Of a stretch of 37,182 nucleotides of DNA, positions 10,463 to 20,548 are shown piece by piece. Source of the DNA: Saccoglossus kowalevskii (taxonomy: Eukaryota; Hemichordata; Enteropneusta; Harrimaniidae); contig NW_003109992.1 of the NCBI RefSeq assembly GCF_000003605.2, forward strand, positions 1 to 37,182, read 5' to 3'. How positions within the stretch are numbered: the first letter of the stretch is position 1; each line of letters opens with the position of its first letter. The position numbers were made by a program, and so were the translations under genes. The notes under the pieces are model-generated. The model did no database searches, was not told the DNA's origin, and saw nothing but the letters and a program-made list of their open reading frames with translations.

Positions 10463-12556
10463 GTTGTAGGATTTCATTTTAACATTGATAGTAAAGGGGC
10501 CTGGTCATAAAATAGTCTGTTATAAAAGTTTGGGTTAATTCTGTGAGCTTCACTGCATACCATTGTGCTGGGCGTGCTGAGACTGTCGGGGTCACATGAC
10601 CTGCACAATGAACAACAACCAACCCTTATCTGTTGACGCCGCTGAAAATAACACGAAGAATCCCAAAATAGAAAGATGCTAAACAATACTAAAATGCTGG
10701 CTTGTTTTCGAATACATTGACGTAGTAATGTCGTCATATGTTATCTGATTATTCTAGATGCAAATTTTTAGTGAAAACATGTGAAATTTTTTGCATTATA
10801 CTATGCAGGATTTATAAATTGTTGTTTGGCTTTGGAATATTTGAGTTAACTGATGTGCTTCTGCAATTTACATTTCACTGGTGATTGACAGTCAAATCTA
10901 TTTACGTCTAATTATTGGTCCATATGTCTGACATTATATAACAGGGCCTATAGTTCTAAACTGATCCAAGTAAACAACTGTGGATTCATCAATTTTGTTG
11001 TTTTCAAGGAATACCAGGGTATACACCTGTCATGGATAATGTCTGGTGTCTGTTTTGCAATAAGATACTGTGACAGAATATTGTGTGACATTTTTATTTG
11101 GCAGCATGTTTGGATCCAGGGAGGAGTTCTCATGGAAGGTAACGATATAATTTATAATAAAAGTATTTATTTCTTGATTAAATTTAACATGAACATTAAT
11201 TGTATTAAACAAGGTTCAAAATTCAGGGAGTACACAAAGGCAGTCGCTTTGATGCACTACCTGACTGCCTTGGTACCCTTAAATTTACACTAAACAGTAG
11301 AACCATTGCATTTTCAACATTTTTTGCCTCAAAAATGAATGCGCTAACAATTCTGAATTTCAGGTGCATCTATCTACATGGACCTAATTATGTACAATTT
11401 TAGTTGTCATCATTTAATAATTGCATGATATATGGTTCACATATTAATAACTACCTAGACATTTAGTTTTATATGTTACCATGGTAGACATCCAATAAAT
11501 CCATCCATGTCAACAGTGATGGCTGAAAAAAAATAAAGATTACTTCCTCAAAATGCACTTATTCTTATGGGTCTGTAGCACTGATATGTATGCGACCGCA
11601 TCTCTGCCAACATGATTGCATCTCTGTCAAACGTGATAGCGTTTCTGGCACGTATTATGAAACAGAAAATTTGTTTCTTAGCAACAGTTGTTGTAAATAG
11701 TGTCTAGCAGAGTTTAGTACTGAATTACAATGTCAAACAGACTACATGGGATAGAGACACTAGCTTCATGACTGCTTCTCTGTTGAGACATACTCTACAT
11801 ATGTCGTCTACTGACTATGTGCTTTCTGGCGACATGATAATAATTCAGTTTATTGGGGATTAATGCACCTGTGCATCATAAATAGCCGATAAATTCCATT
11901 TATAGAAATACCTAGCATCAAACAGTTTTCATTTTAGCAAAATATGCTAATAATTTCTGGTATTACTTATGAAAAGACTATACTGTATTGCTATTTGTAA
12001 TGGTTCAATCAGGTCTTTCTATTCTGTTATGAAGCAGTACCAGAAATATTATTAGTTTAATTATGACTTAAATAATTAAACATTTCAATAAATTAAAAAT
12101 CATGTAGTCTAGTACATTCTGAATTCCGAAAAGGGTGATAAGCATTTGCACGGAGATTAAGGGCTCTTGACACTGACCCAATTTTGTGTTCTTACAATGA
12201 TTGACTACCTTCAAAATAGATAATTGTCGCATTTCCTTGAGTTCCTTTTATTAAAAGCCAGTATTGATCACGGGAGCACGGGAGCACCTCACATGTGGCC
12301 ACAGTCTTCAACTGTGACCTGTCTGATAGTAATTTTGGCACCAAGGAAACCATAGAATGTTCCATTTATACTTAGAATTATCAAAAACTCCACATCCTGG
12401 TAGGAAGAACCCTATCTCCCCCACTTGGTGGCGCCGCTGAATTGCAGTGCTCCCTCTTGCAGTTTTTTTTAGAAAAACGCCTGTCCATAATGTCAGTTGA
12501 AGAAGTCTGAGCCAAATTAAAGATTATTTTTGATTGAGTCATGTATTCATTATTAT
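10463..12556. other. No supported gene; AT-rich with a GC-richer patch at 10.55-10.68 kb
   Basis: No gene is supported. The 10474-10737 patch is GC-richer and has an 87-codon minus frame, but no recognisable domain or splice context. A hairpin at 11222-11281 is listed separately. At 11599-11660 a GCATCTCTG-type motif recurs about three times at roughly 20-bp spacing (GCATCTCTGCCAACATGATT, GCATCTCTGTCAAACGTGAT, GCGTTTCTGGCA). Confidence 0.5.
11222..11281. repeat. Imperfect hairpin of ~60 bases
   Basis: AAGGCAGTC (11237-11245) pairs perfectly with GACTGCCTT (11263-11271) across a 17-base loop. The stem continues imperfectly outward, with CAGGGAGTACAC on the left against GGTACCCTT on the right. 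Size and shape resemble a pre-miRNA fold, but I recognise no known microRNA. Confidence 0.55.
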
Positions 12557-12865
12557 GAGGTTATACTTTGAGGTATCCTTGTAATAACCTTATTATTATT
12601 ATACATTTTTTCATCACAAGGATACATCATAGGAATGCCAAAATCCCAAAAATTGCAAACAAGAACTGCGAACTTCTTTGTGTCAGGACCGGCCAAACCC
12701 TGGGGGCTGCCATGTTTTTATTGTTAAAGGCCGCTTACATGTGTAATCGTTCCATATTTGGGATTCGCATTTCCTTATATGGTAGGATGAAAATACCCCG
12801 TAAAATACTGTAAAATTACAGCATGCTGTAACTTGTGGTGTTACAGGGACAGATATATAATAATA
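12557..12865 (+). repeat. Dispersed repeat family D, copy 1
   Basis: This ~300-bp block matches, in inverted orientation, the block at 22667-22952. Shared landmarks in order are TACTTTGAGGTATCC, GTAATAACCTTATTATTATT, GGAATGCCAAAATCCCAAAA, GCGAACTTCTTTGTGT, GCCATGTTT, ATTCGCATTTCC, ATATGGTAGGATGAAAATAC and CCCCGTAAAATAC. Divergence is substantial, so the copies are not recent. The open frames at 12568-12813 (+) and 12683-12898 (-) fall inside it and are repeat artefacts. Confidence 0.85.
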
Positions 12866-14998
12866 TAGATTCATGTCATTTGGATACAGAAAATGCAAAA
12901 CAAAATTGGGGTAACCGGATATATTTTCAAGAAACAGTCAAAAATGTTGTGGGAAAATGAAATTTTTTGCACTGGTTTCTATGGTAAAACATTTATTCAT
13001 TTTGCTTGGTGAGTTGGAATAAAAAAAGTTGTATATTAATTTAATTATTAAGAATCCTAATATTGTTGAATGATATCAACAAATTTATATTTACTTTAGT
13101 GAGTTTCAAGTATGATAGTAGTTTCTCTTATATACAATGGGGAAGTTTTTTCCCATAATGCATTTCATATATGTGCAGTAATTATTACATGTAGTTAAAA
13201 CACATGCTCAAACCGTCTTTGTTACCGAAATTGTTCAGGTATGCTGTGTATTTCTTAAATTTTTTTCACCCCAAAAGATCATGTACATCATCTGTATTCA
13301 GCAATTCTATTCTAACCTGCTTCATATTGTGTACTTCAGGCAAATTTTATGGTCTCAACAGCCATGCATGATTGTGGGGTACAATATTCTCTGCCTCACA
13401 ACGGTCAAAAGCTTTTGTAGACCAAAACAAACCAATTTTGTTTACAGATGTACTATATGTTGCATAGCACCTATATATAAGGTATGTTGTGACTTTCAAA
13501 ATTGAATTGAACCTTTCGCAGCGGATTTTATTTACTATAAACATTTTTGATTTCAAAATTTTGCTTGAAATTCAGTGTTAACAGAAATTGATAATTATTT
13601 TGATGAAAAAATTGTTATTATTTTTTCCGAAAAGGTCAAAATCAAAGTACCATGGTAACAGTGATAATAGAGATGAAACTATTAATGCTACCAGTCATAT
13701 CATGTACAAACTATTACAACTTTTCTTTATTTAACTTTCAAAAACTAGCAATAATTGTGTTTGTGTTATCAAGATGTTTATGTTATTGTCGCTATTTGTG
13801 GCATCACTTCAAATTCATTTGGGGCTATGTTATCTACTTTGTATCTTTGGTTTCTGTATACGAGCTTCCCTGAGGAAGAAGTCCAATAATGTAAGTGGCC
13901 AATGAAAGATTAGACGACAAGTGGTAGTCACTCATTGCCAGCTTCTTGTCTTGAAAACGTAAGTTCAGGCCAACATGTCTGATATTTGATTTGTACAGAG
14001 GGTTATAATATCAGTTATTGACAGGAGGCAGTTTGGAATCCGGATACGCCTAAGCTTTTGGTATCTGAATCATTTGTAATTAACTAGTTCAAGTATGGTT
14101 TGTTAGAACATGATGTCCTAAATTCTTGTTTTGTCGTCTATGAGATTATGTTAGATATTTTAAAGGTTGGGCTAGCCTTGGCTCATTTTATTTGGTCTCA
14201 GATATTCCAGGCAGATGTCAGGAATTTATCGGCTTCCCTGTCAGGTAAAACTTACACACATTTTTGAATAGATAATTTGAGTAGCATTTCATGAAAAAAA
14301 ATACACATCATGCACGACTCAAACCATGTATTTGGCGTGAATTCTGTGCTTTACTTCCTATGCTAGTAGCAATTATGAATTTACAATTATTTAATTATCA
14401 CAAGAATTATTTGAAAAATCTACAAATAATAAACTAGTGAATCTGTCTGGAGGGATTACGGATGAGTCGTTCTGCGCATGAGAGATCCCATGATATTTCT
14501 GTCGTAAAATTTTTAAATTCTTCTTTGAATCATATAGCCGTAAAACACTCATTTTAAAACAAGCCTTCAGATGTTTTTCTTGAGCTTGTAATGAATGCTG
14601 CCCTCTAGAGGCCATATAGAAAATTTATGTTTATGCTGAGTGTTTCACACTGTTTTGGTTAACTGGAATTGATGTGGTAATGTTTGTGATAATGTTAAAA
14701 TGTTTTTATTTCAAATTTGTAGAATATTATGTAAGAAACTTTTCATAACGTCTGATTTTCTTTCACATCAGGTATTTTCAATTCAGGATTTTTTTGTAGT
14801 GAAAAATATTTTTTTTAATGCAAAATTTTTTACTTCACTGATGTGTCAGAATTTTGCCAATGATATAATGTTCAAAAAAGGTGTGTATACATTTGTTTGC
14901 ATATTTGATTTTCATATATCCAGTTTCCGTTTTGATGAATATTATAAAATACTGTATGATCGAATATGGATGCCTTCCTATTTTACAGCATATGTAGA
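12866..14998. other. No gene seen; AT-rich DNA
   Basis: Short frames of 60-75 codons occur here (13281-13505, 13652-13873, 14391-14615 minus) without motifs or splice-site context. The 104-codon frame at 14700-15014 is AT-driven and ends at the start of the minisatellite. Confidence 0.5.
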
Positions 14999-15355
14999 CA
15001 AAAGGGCACAGTGACCTGGAAGCAAAAGGGCACAGTGACCTGGAAGCAAAAGGGCACTGTGACCTGGAAGCAAAAGGGCACTGTGACCTGGAAGCAAAAG
15101 GGTACTGTGACCTGGAAGCAAAAGGGCACTGTGACCTGGAAGCAAAAGGGCACTGTGACCTGGAAGCAAAAGGGTACTGTGACCTCCTGTATGCAAAAGG
15201 GCACTGTAACCTCCTGTATGCAAAAGGGCACTGTGACCTCCTGTAGACAAAAGGGCACTGTGACCCCCTGTAGGCAAAAGGGCACTGTGACCCCCTGTAG
15301 ACAAAAGGGCACTGTGACCCCCTGTAGGCAAAAGGGCACTGTGACCTCCTGTAGA
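14999..15355. repeat. Minisatellite: 7 x 24 bp then 7 x 27 bp
   Basis: Seven 24-bp units (14999-15166) carry CAAAAGGGCACTGTGACC followed by TGGAAG. They are followed without a break by seven 27-bp units (15167-15355) with the same 18-bp core followed by TCCTGTATG, TCCTGTAGA, CCCTGTAGG or similar. Only the spacer differs between the two blocks. Both unit lengths are multiples of three, so several frames on both strands stay open; the resulting frames of 151-228 codons encode only the repeat. The first two units read CACAGTG where later ones read CACTGTG. Confidence 0.95.
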
Positions 15356-15627
15356 CAAAAGCCCCCCCCCCCCCATGTTGACATGGCACTGTGGCGCCTT
15401 GTACACAAAAAGGCAATGTGACCCATTCCCCTGGGCACGTGACCTCCCTAGACAAATGGGCACTGTGATGTTCTGTAGGTAAAGGGCACTGTGACCCCCT
15501 CTCGCCATGTAGACATAGCACTTTGACACCTTATAGACAAAAGGGGACTGTGACCTCCTGCAGGCAAAAGGGCACTGTGACCCGTACCCCCACATCCACC
15601 CTAGCCCTGTGTAGACAAAAGGGCAGT
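15356..15627. repeat. Degenerate extension of the minisatellite with a C13 tract
   Basis: Diverged and interrupted cores continue (AAAAGGCAATGTGACC, AAATGGGCACTGTGAT, TAAAGGGCACTGTGACC, AAAAGGGGACTGTGACC, AAAAGGGCAGTG). A run of 13 C lies at 15362-15374, and CATGTAGACATAGCACT-like spacers occur. This looks like the older edge of the array. Confidence 0.85.
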
Positions 15628-16670
15628 GTTAGAAGCTGTTTTTCATTCCAAAACCTGTTTACGAAGTGAAAAGAAAAAAAGTGATAGAATACTCATACTT
15701 TTCCCCTTAATAATTCACTCTTATCTTTTTAAGACAATTCATTTGCAATTTGTAGTCAGATACAGCTGAATGAATGCCTAACAAAATTCAAAATTGAACA
15801 GTTTTATGAGGGCAAGGTACCCATGTTTTTGCTATGTTTTAAATTAAATGTAGTTTTTAAGATCTAGCAATGATAAAAAATAACTTTGGGTGTACATATA
15901 CCATACATTTTATTCTCCACAATTAACTTTAAATTAATAAGGAAATGCTTGCAATTCATAAAATGTTGTCCTGAAATTAAATCCTCACTTTGGAATTAAA
16001 TATTTATGTGACCTAAAACTATATTATCATTTTATGTTTCAGTTTATTATTTTGAACTAAATAAATTTGATTTTTTTCAAAAAATATCTTCATTCTCGTT
16101 TCGTAATCTAAAATTTTTAATTCCATGAATGCCAGAAGACAGATTCCTAGAATGTTAAATAATTATAAAAACATGTACGTAATTATTGTTGACATTTGAC
16201 CTTGTGCTATTTTCGCAATGTATTTTTCGGTGAGCTATGACAAATTGTCGTTGATTTCTATTTCACATCCTATGAATGGAAAACAATTTCATTCAATAAT
16301 CCTTCGATATATTTGGATGCTTTTGATAAAATTTTGATTCAGAAAAAGCCTTATGAATAATTCATTATGTCTGCGTAATCATCATCGTTTGAGGCTTCAG
16401 TTTGAACAGTATATTAATGTTCTTTTATGTCAATTTATCAGATAATTTTGAATTCCCTTTTTTTGAGCCTCCTACTTAAATATTCATGATTTTCAGTTTT
16501 CATGGTAATCCCCATCATAGGGCCCCCTCTCATTATTGTTACATCCTTTGCATTTGATAGCTGACCATGTCAGAAACTCCTTTTCTGAGCCCAACATTTA
16601 GACCTAGCCTCCATCTACTTATTAACGACCAAATTCCAAAATATTTCATTATTATTATTTCAAAGTCGCG
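15628..16670. other. No gene seen; AT-rich DNA upstream of a candidate promoter
   Basis: I see nothing supportable apart from simple AT-rich sequence. From about 16500 base composition becomes more balanced toward the candidate transcription start at 16705. Confidence 0.5.
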
Positions 16671-16711
16671 TTTTTAAAATTAGAACTGGGAGGCATGTTT
16701 TGTCAGCGCTG
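16671..16711 (+). promoter_or_regulatory. Candidate core promoter
   Basis: A TATA-like TTTTTAAAAT (16671-16680) lies about 33 bases upstream of an initiator-like TGTCAGCGC with its A at 16705. The region downstream, to about 16830, is visibly GC- and CpG-richer than the surroundings (CAGCGCTGCGG, CCGCAGCCG). That fits a 5' leader, but the promoter is inferred from sequence pattern only. Confidence 0.3.
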
Positions 16712-16729
16712 CGGAGGCTGTTTCTGAAA

Positions 16730-16825
16730 ATGTCATCATCGGTGTGTGTTCATAGTAGCCTTAGCATCTGTCCGCAGCCGTTGTGTCCACTTGTGTGTGG
16801 TGAGTTCTCGTCTTTTCAGGGGTAA
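16730..16825 (+). CDS. Possible upstream ORF in the candidate 5' leader
   Basis: A 31-codon frame begins at ATG 16730 and stops at TAA 16823-16825, nine bases before the candidate main start at 16834 and in a different frame. If 16705 is a transcription start, this would be a leader ORF able to modulate translation. A GTGAGT at 16800-16805 inside it is an alternative splice donor, so part of it could instead be a first coding exon. No family is recognised. Confidence 0.15.
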   Translation: MSSSVCVHSSLSICPQPLCPLVCGEFSSFQG

Positions 16826-16833
16826 AACACAAT

Positions 16834-16866
16834 ATGTTCCCATCTGACTCCGGAATGAGCGAGTTG
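16834..16866 (+). CDS. Candidate first coding exon (11 codons)
   Basis: ATG at 16834 has A at -3 and opens a frame reading MFPSDSGMSEL. It ends exactly on a codon boundary at 16866, where GTAAGT (16867-16872), a full-consensus splice donor, begins. Codons are not the AT-biased chance type seen nearby. A candidate promoter lies 129 bases upstream. No convincing in-phase second exon was identified in the remaining 20 kb, so the gene, if real, would continue across a long intron, possibly beyond the window. I do not recognise the N-terminus. Alternatives are a chance ATG plus donor, or a wholly non-coding 5' exon. Confidence 0.3.
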
Positions 16867-18423
16867 GTAAGTTGATTTTTGTATTAATATTAACTCCTGT
16901 TTTTTTATGTGCTGTGAGGTCACTGTTGAAGCCTTACTTGTTTCAAATGTGTCATGTTGTTATATTTAGCATGGTTCTATTATTTGACATAATTCGCTTA
17001 TTAGTTCTAAGCTTTGTGAATTTTTTTTAAATAGATTGTTTACAAAATGGCTCACGCTTCTTTGAAATATTCTCTAGTTTTATATTTTCTTGTATGATGT
17101 CACAAAATGGCTTCTTTGTCGTCTTTTAGGGTGTGAAAAATAAAAGTACTTTATTTCAAATGTCAGGTGGTAAAGCCAAAGCCCAGCTGTGGTGTATAAA
17201 CAAACTGCTCTTCCATTTAGTTTTGTCAGGTTTTGTTTTTGTCGGTTAATGCATGCATTGTTATGCAAATGTAGCTTAAATGTGTTGCATAGGTGGTGAT
17301 AACTGAACTTGATAGGTATACACTAAAAGTAAACACACATTCATTCAACATAATATATATATTTTTCTCACATACAGTTTGCTATCTATTAAATTTTTGG
17401 GATACAAATATTAACGTACTTAAGGATAAAAAACAGCACTTTTCCCCCCACTGTTTTGGGGTGTTTTTTGTATTACGAAAATAATCCATATGTTCATAAA
17501 TTTGGTTAAATTTTATTTTTCAATGTTGTTGTAGCATGACAACTATTTGGAAGACAACAAGGACGTAAATGATTTGACCTCATTTTATATTAACAATGTT
17601 TGTTACTGACCATATTAAGCTTGTTTCCCGTTGGATGTGATGTTGTCTTTGGGTGAATTGTTTGAGTGATCCAAAGTAAATAAAATATTCAGTGATGTGC
17701 CTTTGATCGTAATGTAGGGTTAGGGACTTTGCAGACATAACGGCAATCGTTATATCAGTTTGTATGCCAAAATTAACTTTTGTCATCTTTCACAACATGA
17801 ACCGGCAGAATTATTGCCATATTTTTTTTCCAAAAAATTTTGCTCTGGAAATGTAGCAAATAGAAAATTATGCCTGTTTGGTTAAAAAAAATACAAGAAA
17901 TACATGACAAAGATTAATTATAGCATGGAGCTAAAAGTTTTTGGATAATGCTTACTTTTGGAGAATCGTAAATGAAGTGTATATTTGATTGTTTGTTATG
18001 TCTAATCAGATGCACTTGAACTACAGCTTACTGTATTTGTAACAGTTGGTGAATGCTGTGGAACAGTAATGTTTGACAATGAATTATCCTTTTATTTGGC
18101 TTAACAATGGATGCTAACATATCACTGACAATGTAAACATTGTTTTCCCCAAATTTGTATTCTTGGTATGAAGTTATTCGCTTAACAGCTAATTATTATG
18201 TTCTATAGTAACACTGGTCAATATATTTGGTCAATCATATTTAGTAGTTTTTATGTGTTTTCTCAACTTTGATAAACTATCCACCCCATCCCCACCACCC
18301 TCGTCAAATCTATCAAGTTAGTGCCACATTTCAAATTTACCCTGATGATTCACAAGACAATGAGAGATGTGAAGGTTTCTGAATTTTGTAATACTATGCT
18401 TTAGTAGTAGTCCAGAGTTTTAA
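16867..18423. other. No gene seen; intron-like AT-rich DNA
   Basis: If the exon ending at 16866 is real, this is the start of its intron. Frames at 17080-17268, 17293-17484 and 17580-17786 are short and featureless. Confidence 0.5.
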
Positions 18424-18690
18424 ATCCGGTTTGGTCCCTGAAGACGAGGGTGGCCGGATTCACCTTAAACTAGTGGCAATCGCTCTTACCCCCTCCCTCT
18501 ACTTTGCACGATTTAAAGCATCCCTCATCCTCATCCCAATCTTCCCACTCTCCTCCTCCACTTGCATCTTCCACGTCTTCTTTGGCCTTTTCCTTTTCCT
18601 TGGACCACTCGCCTCTAAATCAAGGGCCCTTCTTAATACATTCCCATCCTCCCTCCTCAGCACATGCTTTGTCACAGAATAAAGAATAAT
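18424..18690 (-). pseudogene. Non-LTR retrotransposon C-terminal remnant
   Basis: Read on the minus strand from 18669 downward, 56 codons stay open and carry the C-terminal tail seen after the reverse-transcriptase domain in many animal non-LTR (LINE) elements: HVLRREDGNVLRRAL, then RPKKTWK, QVEEE and DALNRAK. A TAG (18499-18501) replaces what is usually tryptophan in the KWREGV-type motif. The frame then resumes with REGVRAIA and IRPPSSSGTKPD. No reverse-transcriptase core is found upstream (higher coordinates), so this is a 5'-truncated, inactive relic. It is markedly GC-richer than its surroundings. The plus-strand frames here (83 and 61 codons) are its antisense shadows. Confidence 0.65.
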
Positions 18691-19586
18691 GGCTCCTCAG
18701 AGGTGTTTGCCTAGTGTTGAATTACTGGGCAGGAAAATACTTCTCTGTAAGCAATTAAAAAACAGGTTCTTAAAACAGTTGGGACACATTTACCTAGGTT
18801 TAATAACAATGCTTATTGTATATTCAGCATTTATGTATTCAGCCCGAAATACATCAGTGTTTCCTGGAATTTACAGAATTATTCATTTACATGGACCAGC
18901 AATTAGTCTGTCATGTGACAACTATGTAAACACATGACTAACTATTATGTTCAAATATGTTCTCAGTATCCAGGCTTGCAAACAATATCTGGTAAAAGAT
19001 TTTGTTTTATATTCAAAAATGTCATAACACCCTCCTGCTGTATAAAAAAGTGAATAAAATATGAATAATTATGGGTTATTTACACTAACTCAACATGCTC
19101 ACTAAAATAATATTTGGGTCACTCAAAGTTCAGACAGGTCATCTGAACAAAATATGCTGGAAAAAATGGGGTAAAAGTTGTCTGTCATTGAACATAATAA
19201 TTTCTCCATATCTTGAGATTTCTACATGACTCATTCTTCACAGGCAATTGACTTAATTGATGATAGAGAAGTTTGCCTGGCCTGATATATATTATTAACT
19301 GTTTATTTATGCTTAGGCAATTTCATCAAATTTGACCTTGAAACTGGGTGCCCTTTCAACTTCAAGCTCAAGTTCAAGCCCTGGTTCTATACTAGTGTAT
19401 TATTCAATTTTCACAAATTCTCAGGATTATTCACATCCAACAGTTTGACGAGAAATTCTACATAATAGTGGTTCTTACTAATAATTTTGTGATACTGAAA
19501 TGCTTCTAATCGACACCAGTCAATATATAAAGTGTTTATTTTAGTGTCAAGTGTTTTATTTATAGTGTCTATCATTGATTAATGTA
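18691..19586. other. No gene seen; AT-rich DNA
   Basis: The 82-codon plus frame at 18689-18937 begins at the edge of the retroelement remnant and has no recognisable motif. Nothing else is supportable. Confidence 0.5.
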
Positions 19587-19660
19587 ATCAATGTTTTTAT
19601 TTCGAGATCTGAATTCTTTATTTTTCAGTTAGCAAAGTAACATGTGTATTAAGGGCCCTG
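19587..19660 (+). repeat. Degenerate leading edge of the 111-bp array
   Basis: AATCAATGTTTTTATTTCGA, then TTTTTCAGTTAGCAAAG and CATGTGTATTAAGG, follow the order of a 111-bp unit with many changes. It is best read as an older partial copy. Confidence 0.55.
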
Positions 19661-20437
19661 AGCAATAAACTAGCAGTATCATACAAATCAATGTTTTGAA
19701 ATCTGGATTTATTTTTTGTTTACCTCTGCATCTTTCTCAGTTGGTTTCGTTCTAGAAGAAGGCATGTTAAGAGCAATAAACTAGCAGTATCATACAAATC
19801 AATGTTTTGAAATCTGGATTTATTTTTTGTTTACCTCTGCATCTTTCTCAGTTGGTTTCGTTCTAGAAGAAGGCATGTTAAGAGCAATAAACTAGCAGTA
19901 TCATACAAATCAATGTTTTGAAATCTGGATTTATTTTTTGTTTACCTCTGCATCTTTCTCGGTTAGTTTCGTTCTAGAAGAAGGCATGTTAAGAGCAATA
20001 AACTAGCAGTATCATACAAATCAATGTTTTGAAATCTGGATTTATTTTTTGTTTACCTCTGCATCTTTCTCAGTTGGTTTCGTTCTAGAAGAAGGCATGT
20101 TAAGAGCAATAAACTAGCAGTATCATACAAATCAATGTTTTAAAATCTGGATTTATTTTTTGTTTACCTCTGCATCTTTCTCAGTTGGTTTCGTTCTAGA
20201 AGAAGGCATGTTAAGAGCAATAAACTAGCAGTATCATACAAATCAATGTTTTGAAATCTGGATTTATTTTTTGTTTACCTCTGCATCTGTCTCGGTTGGT
20301 TTTGTTCTAGAAGAAGGCATGTTAAGAGCAATAAACTAGCAGTATCATACAAATCAATGTTTTGAAATCTGGATTTATTTTTTGCTTACCTCTGCATCTT
20401 TCTCGGTTAGTTTCGTTCTAGAAGAATGCTTGTGAAG
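19661..20437 (+). repeat. Tandem array, seven units of 111 bp
   Basis: AGCAATAAACTAGCAGTATC starts units at 19661, 19772, 19883, 19994, 20105, 20216 and 20327, with an invariant 111-bp period. Units differ at only a handful of positions (TTTTG/TTTTA, CTCAG/CTCGG, TTGG/TTAG). Each contains TTTACCTCTGCATCTTTCT, which resembles a polypyrimidine tract and is followed by CAG or CGG, and the palindrome TTCTAGAA (19750, 19861, 19972, 20083, 20194, 20305, 20416). High identity implies recent expansion or homogenisation. No reading frame runs through it. Confidence 0.95.
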
Positions 20438-20548
20438 GGCAATGAATCTGCCTTATCCTACAAATAAATGTTTTAAAATACAAATTTGTTTTCTCGTTTA
20501 CGGGTACTTCTGCATCTTTCTCTGTCAGTTCTGTTTAGTAAAGAACCA
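20438..20548 (+). repeat. Degenerate eighth unit of the 111-bp array
   Basis: GGGCAATGAATCTGCCTTAT, CAAATAAATGTTTTAAAAT and CTTCTGCATCTTTCTCTGTC keep the unit's order with many substitutions and small indels. Decay at both edges with identical units in the middle is the usual pattern for unequal exchange. Confidence 0.75.

Noticed and set aside
10608-10682. 24-codon plus-strand ORF with coding-like composition in a GC-richer patch
   Set aside because: It ends in a stop with no convincing splice donor, and no homology is recognised.
12568-12898. Opposed 81- and 71-codon frames
   Set aside because: Both lie in repeat family D and are not preserved in the second D copy.
14835-15595. Overlapping open frames of 151-228 codons on both strands
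   Set aside because: They are translations of the 24/27-bp minisatellite in different frames. Unit length divisible by three keeps them open, and nothing outside the repeat supports coding.
18431-18689. Plus-strand 83-codon hydrophobic protein with possible membrane segments
   Set aside because: It is the antisense of the recognisable non-LTR retrotransposon C-terminal remnant on the minus strand.
19661-20437. CRISPR array
   Set aside because: The whole 111-bp unit repeats with no unique spacers, and the DNA is clearly eukaryotic.
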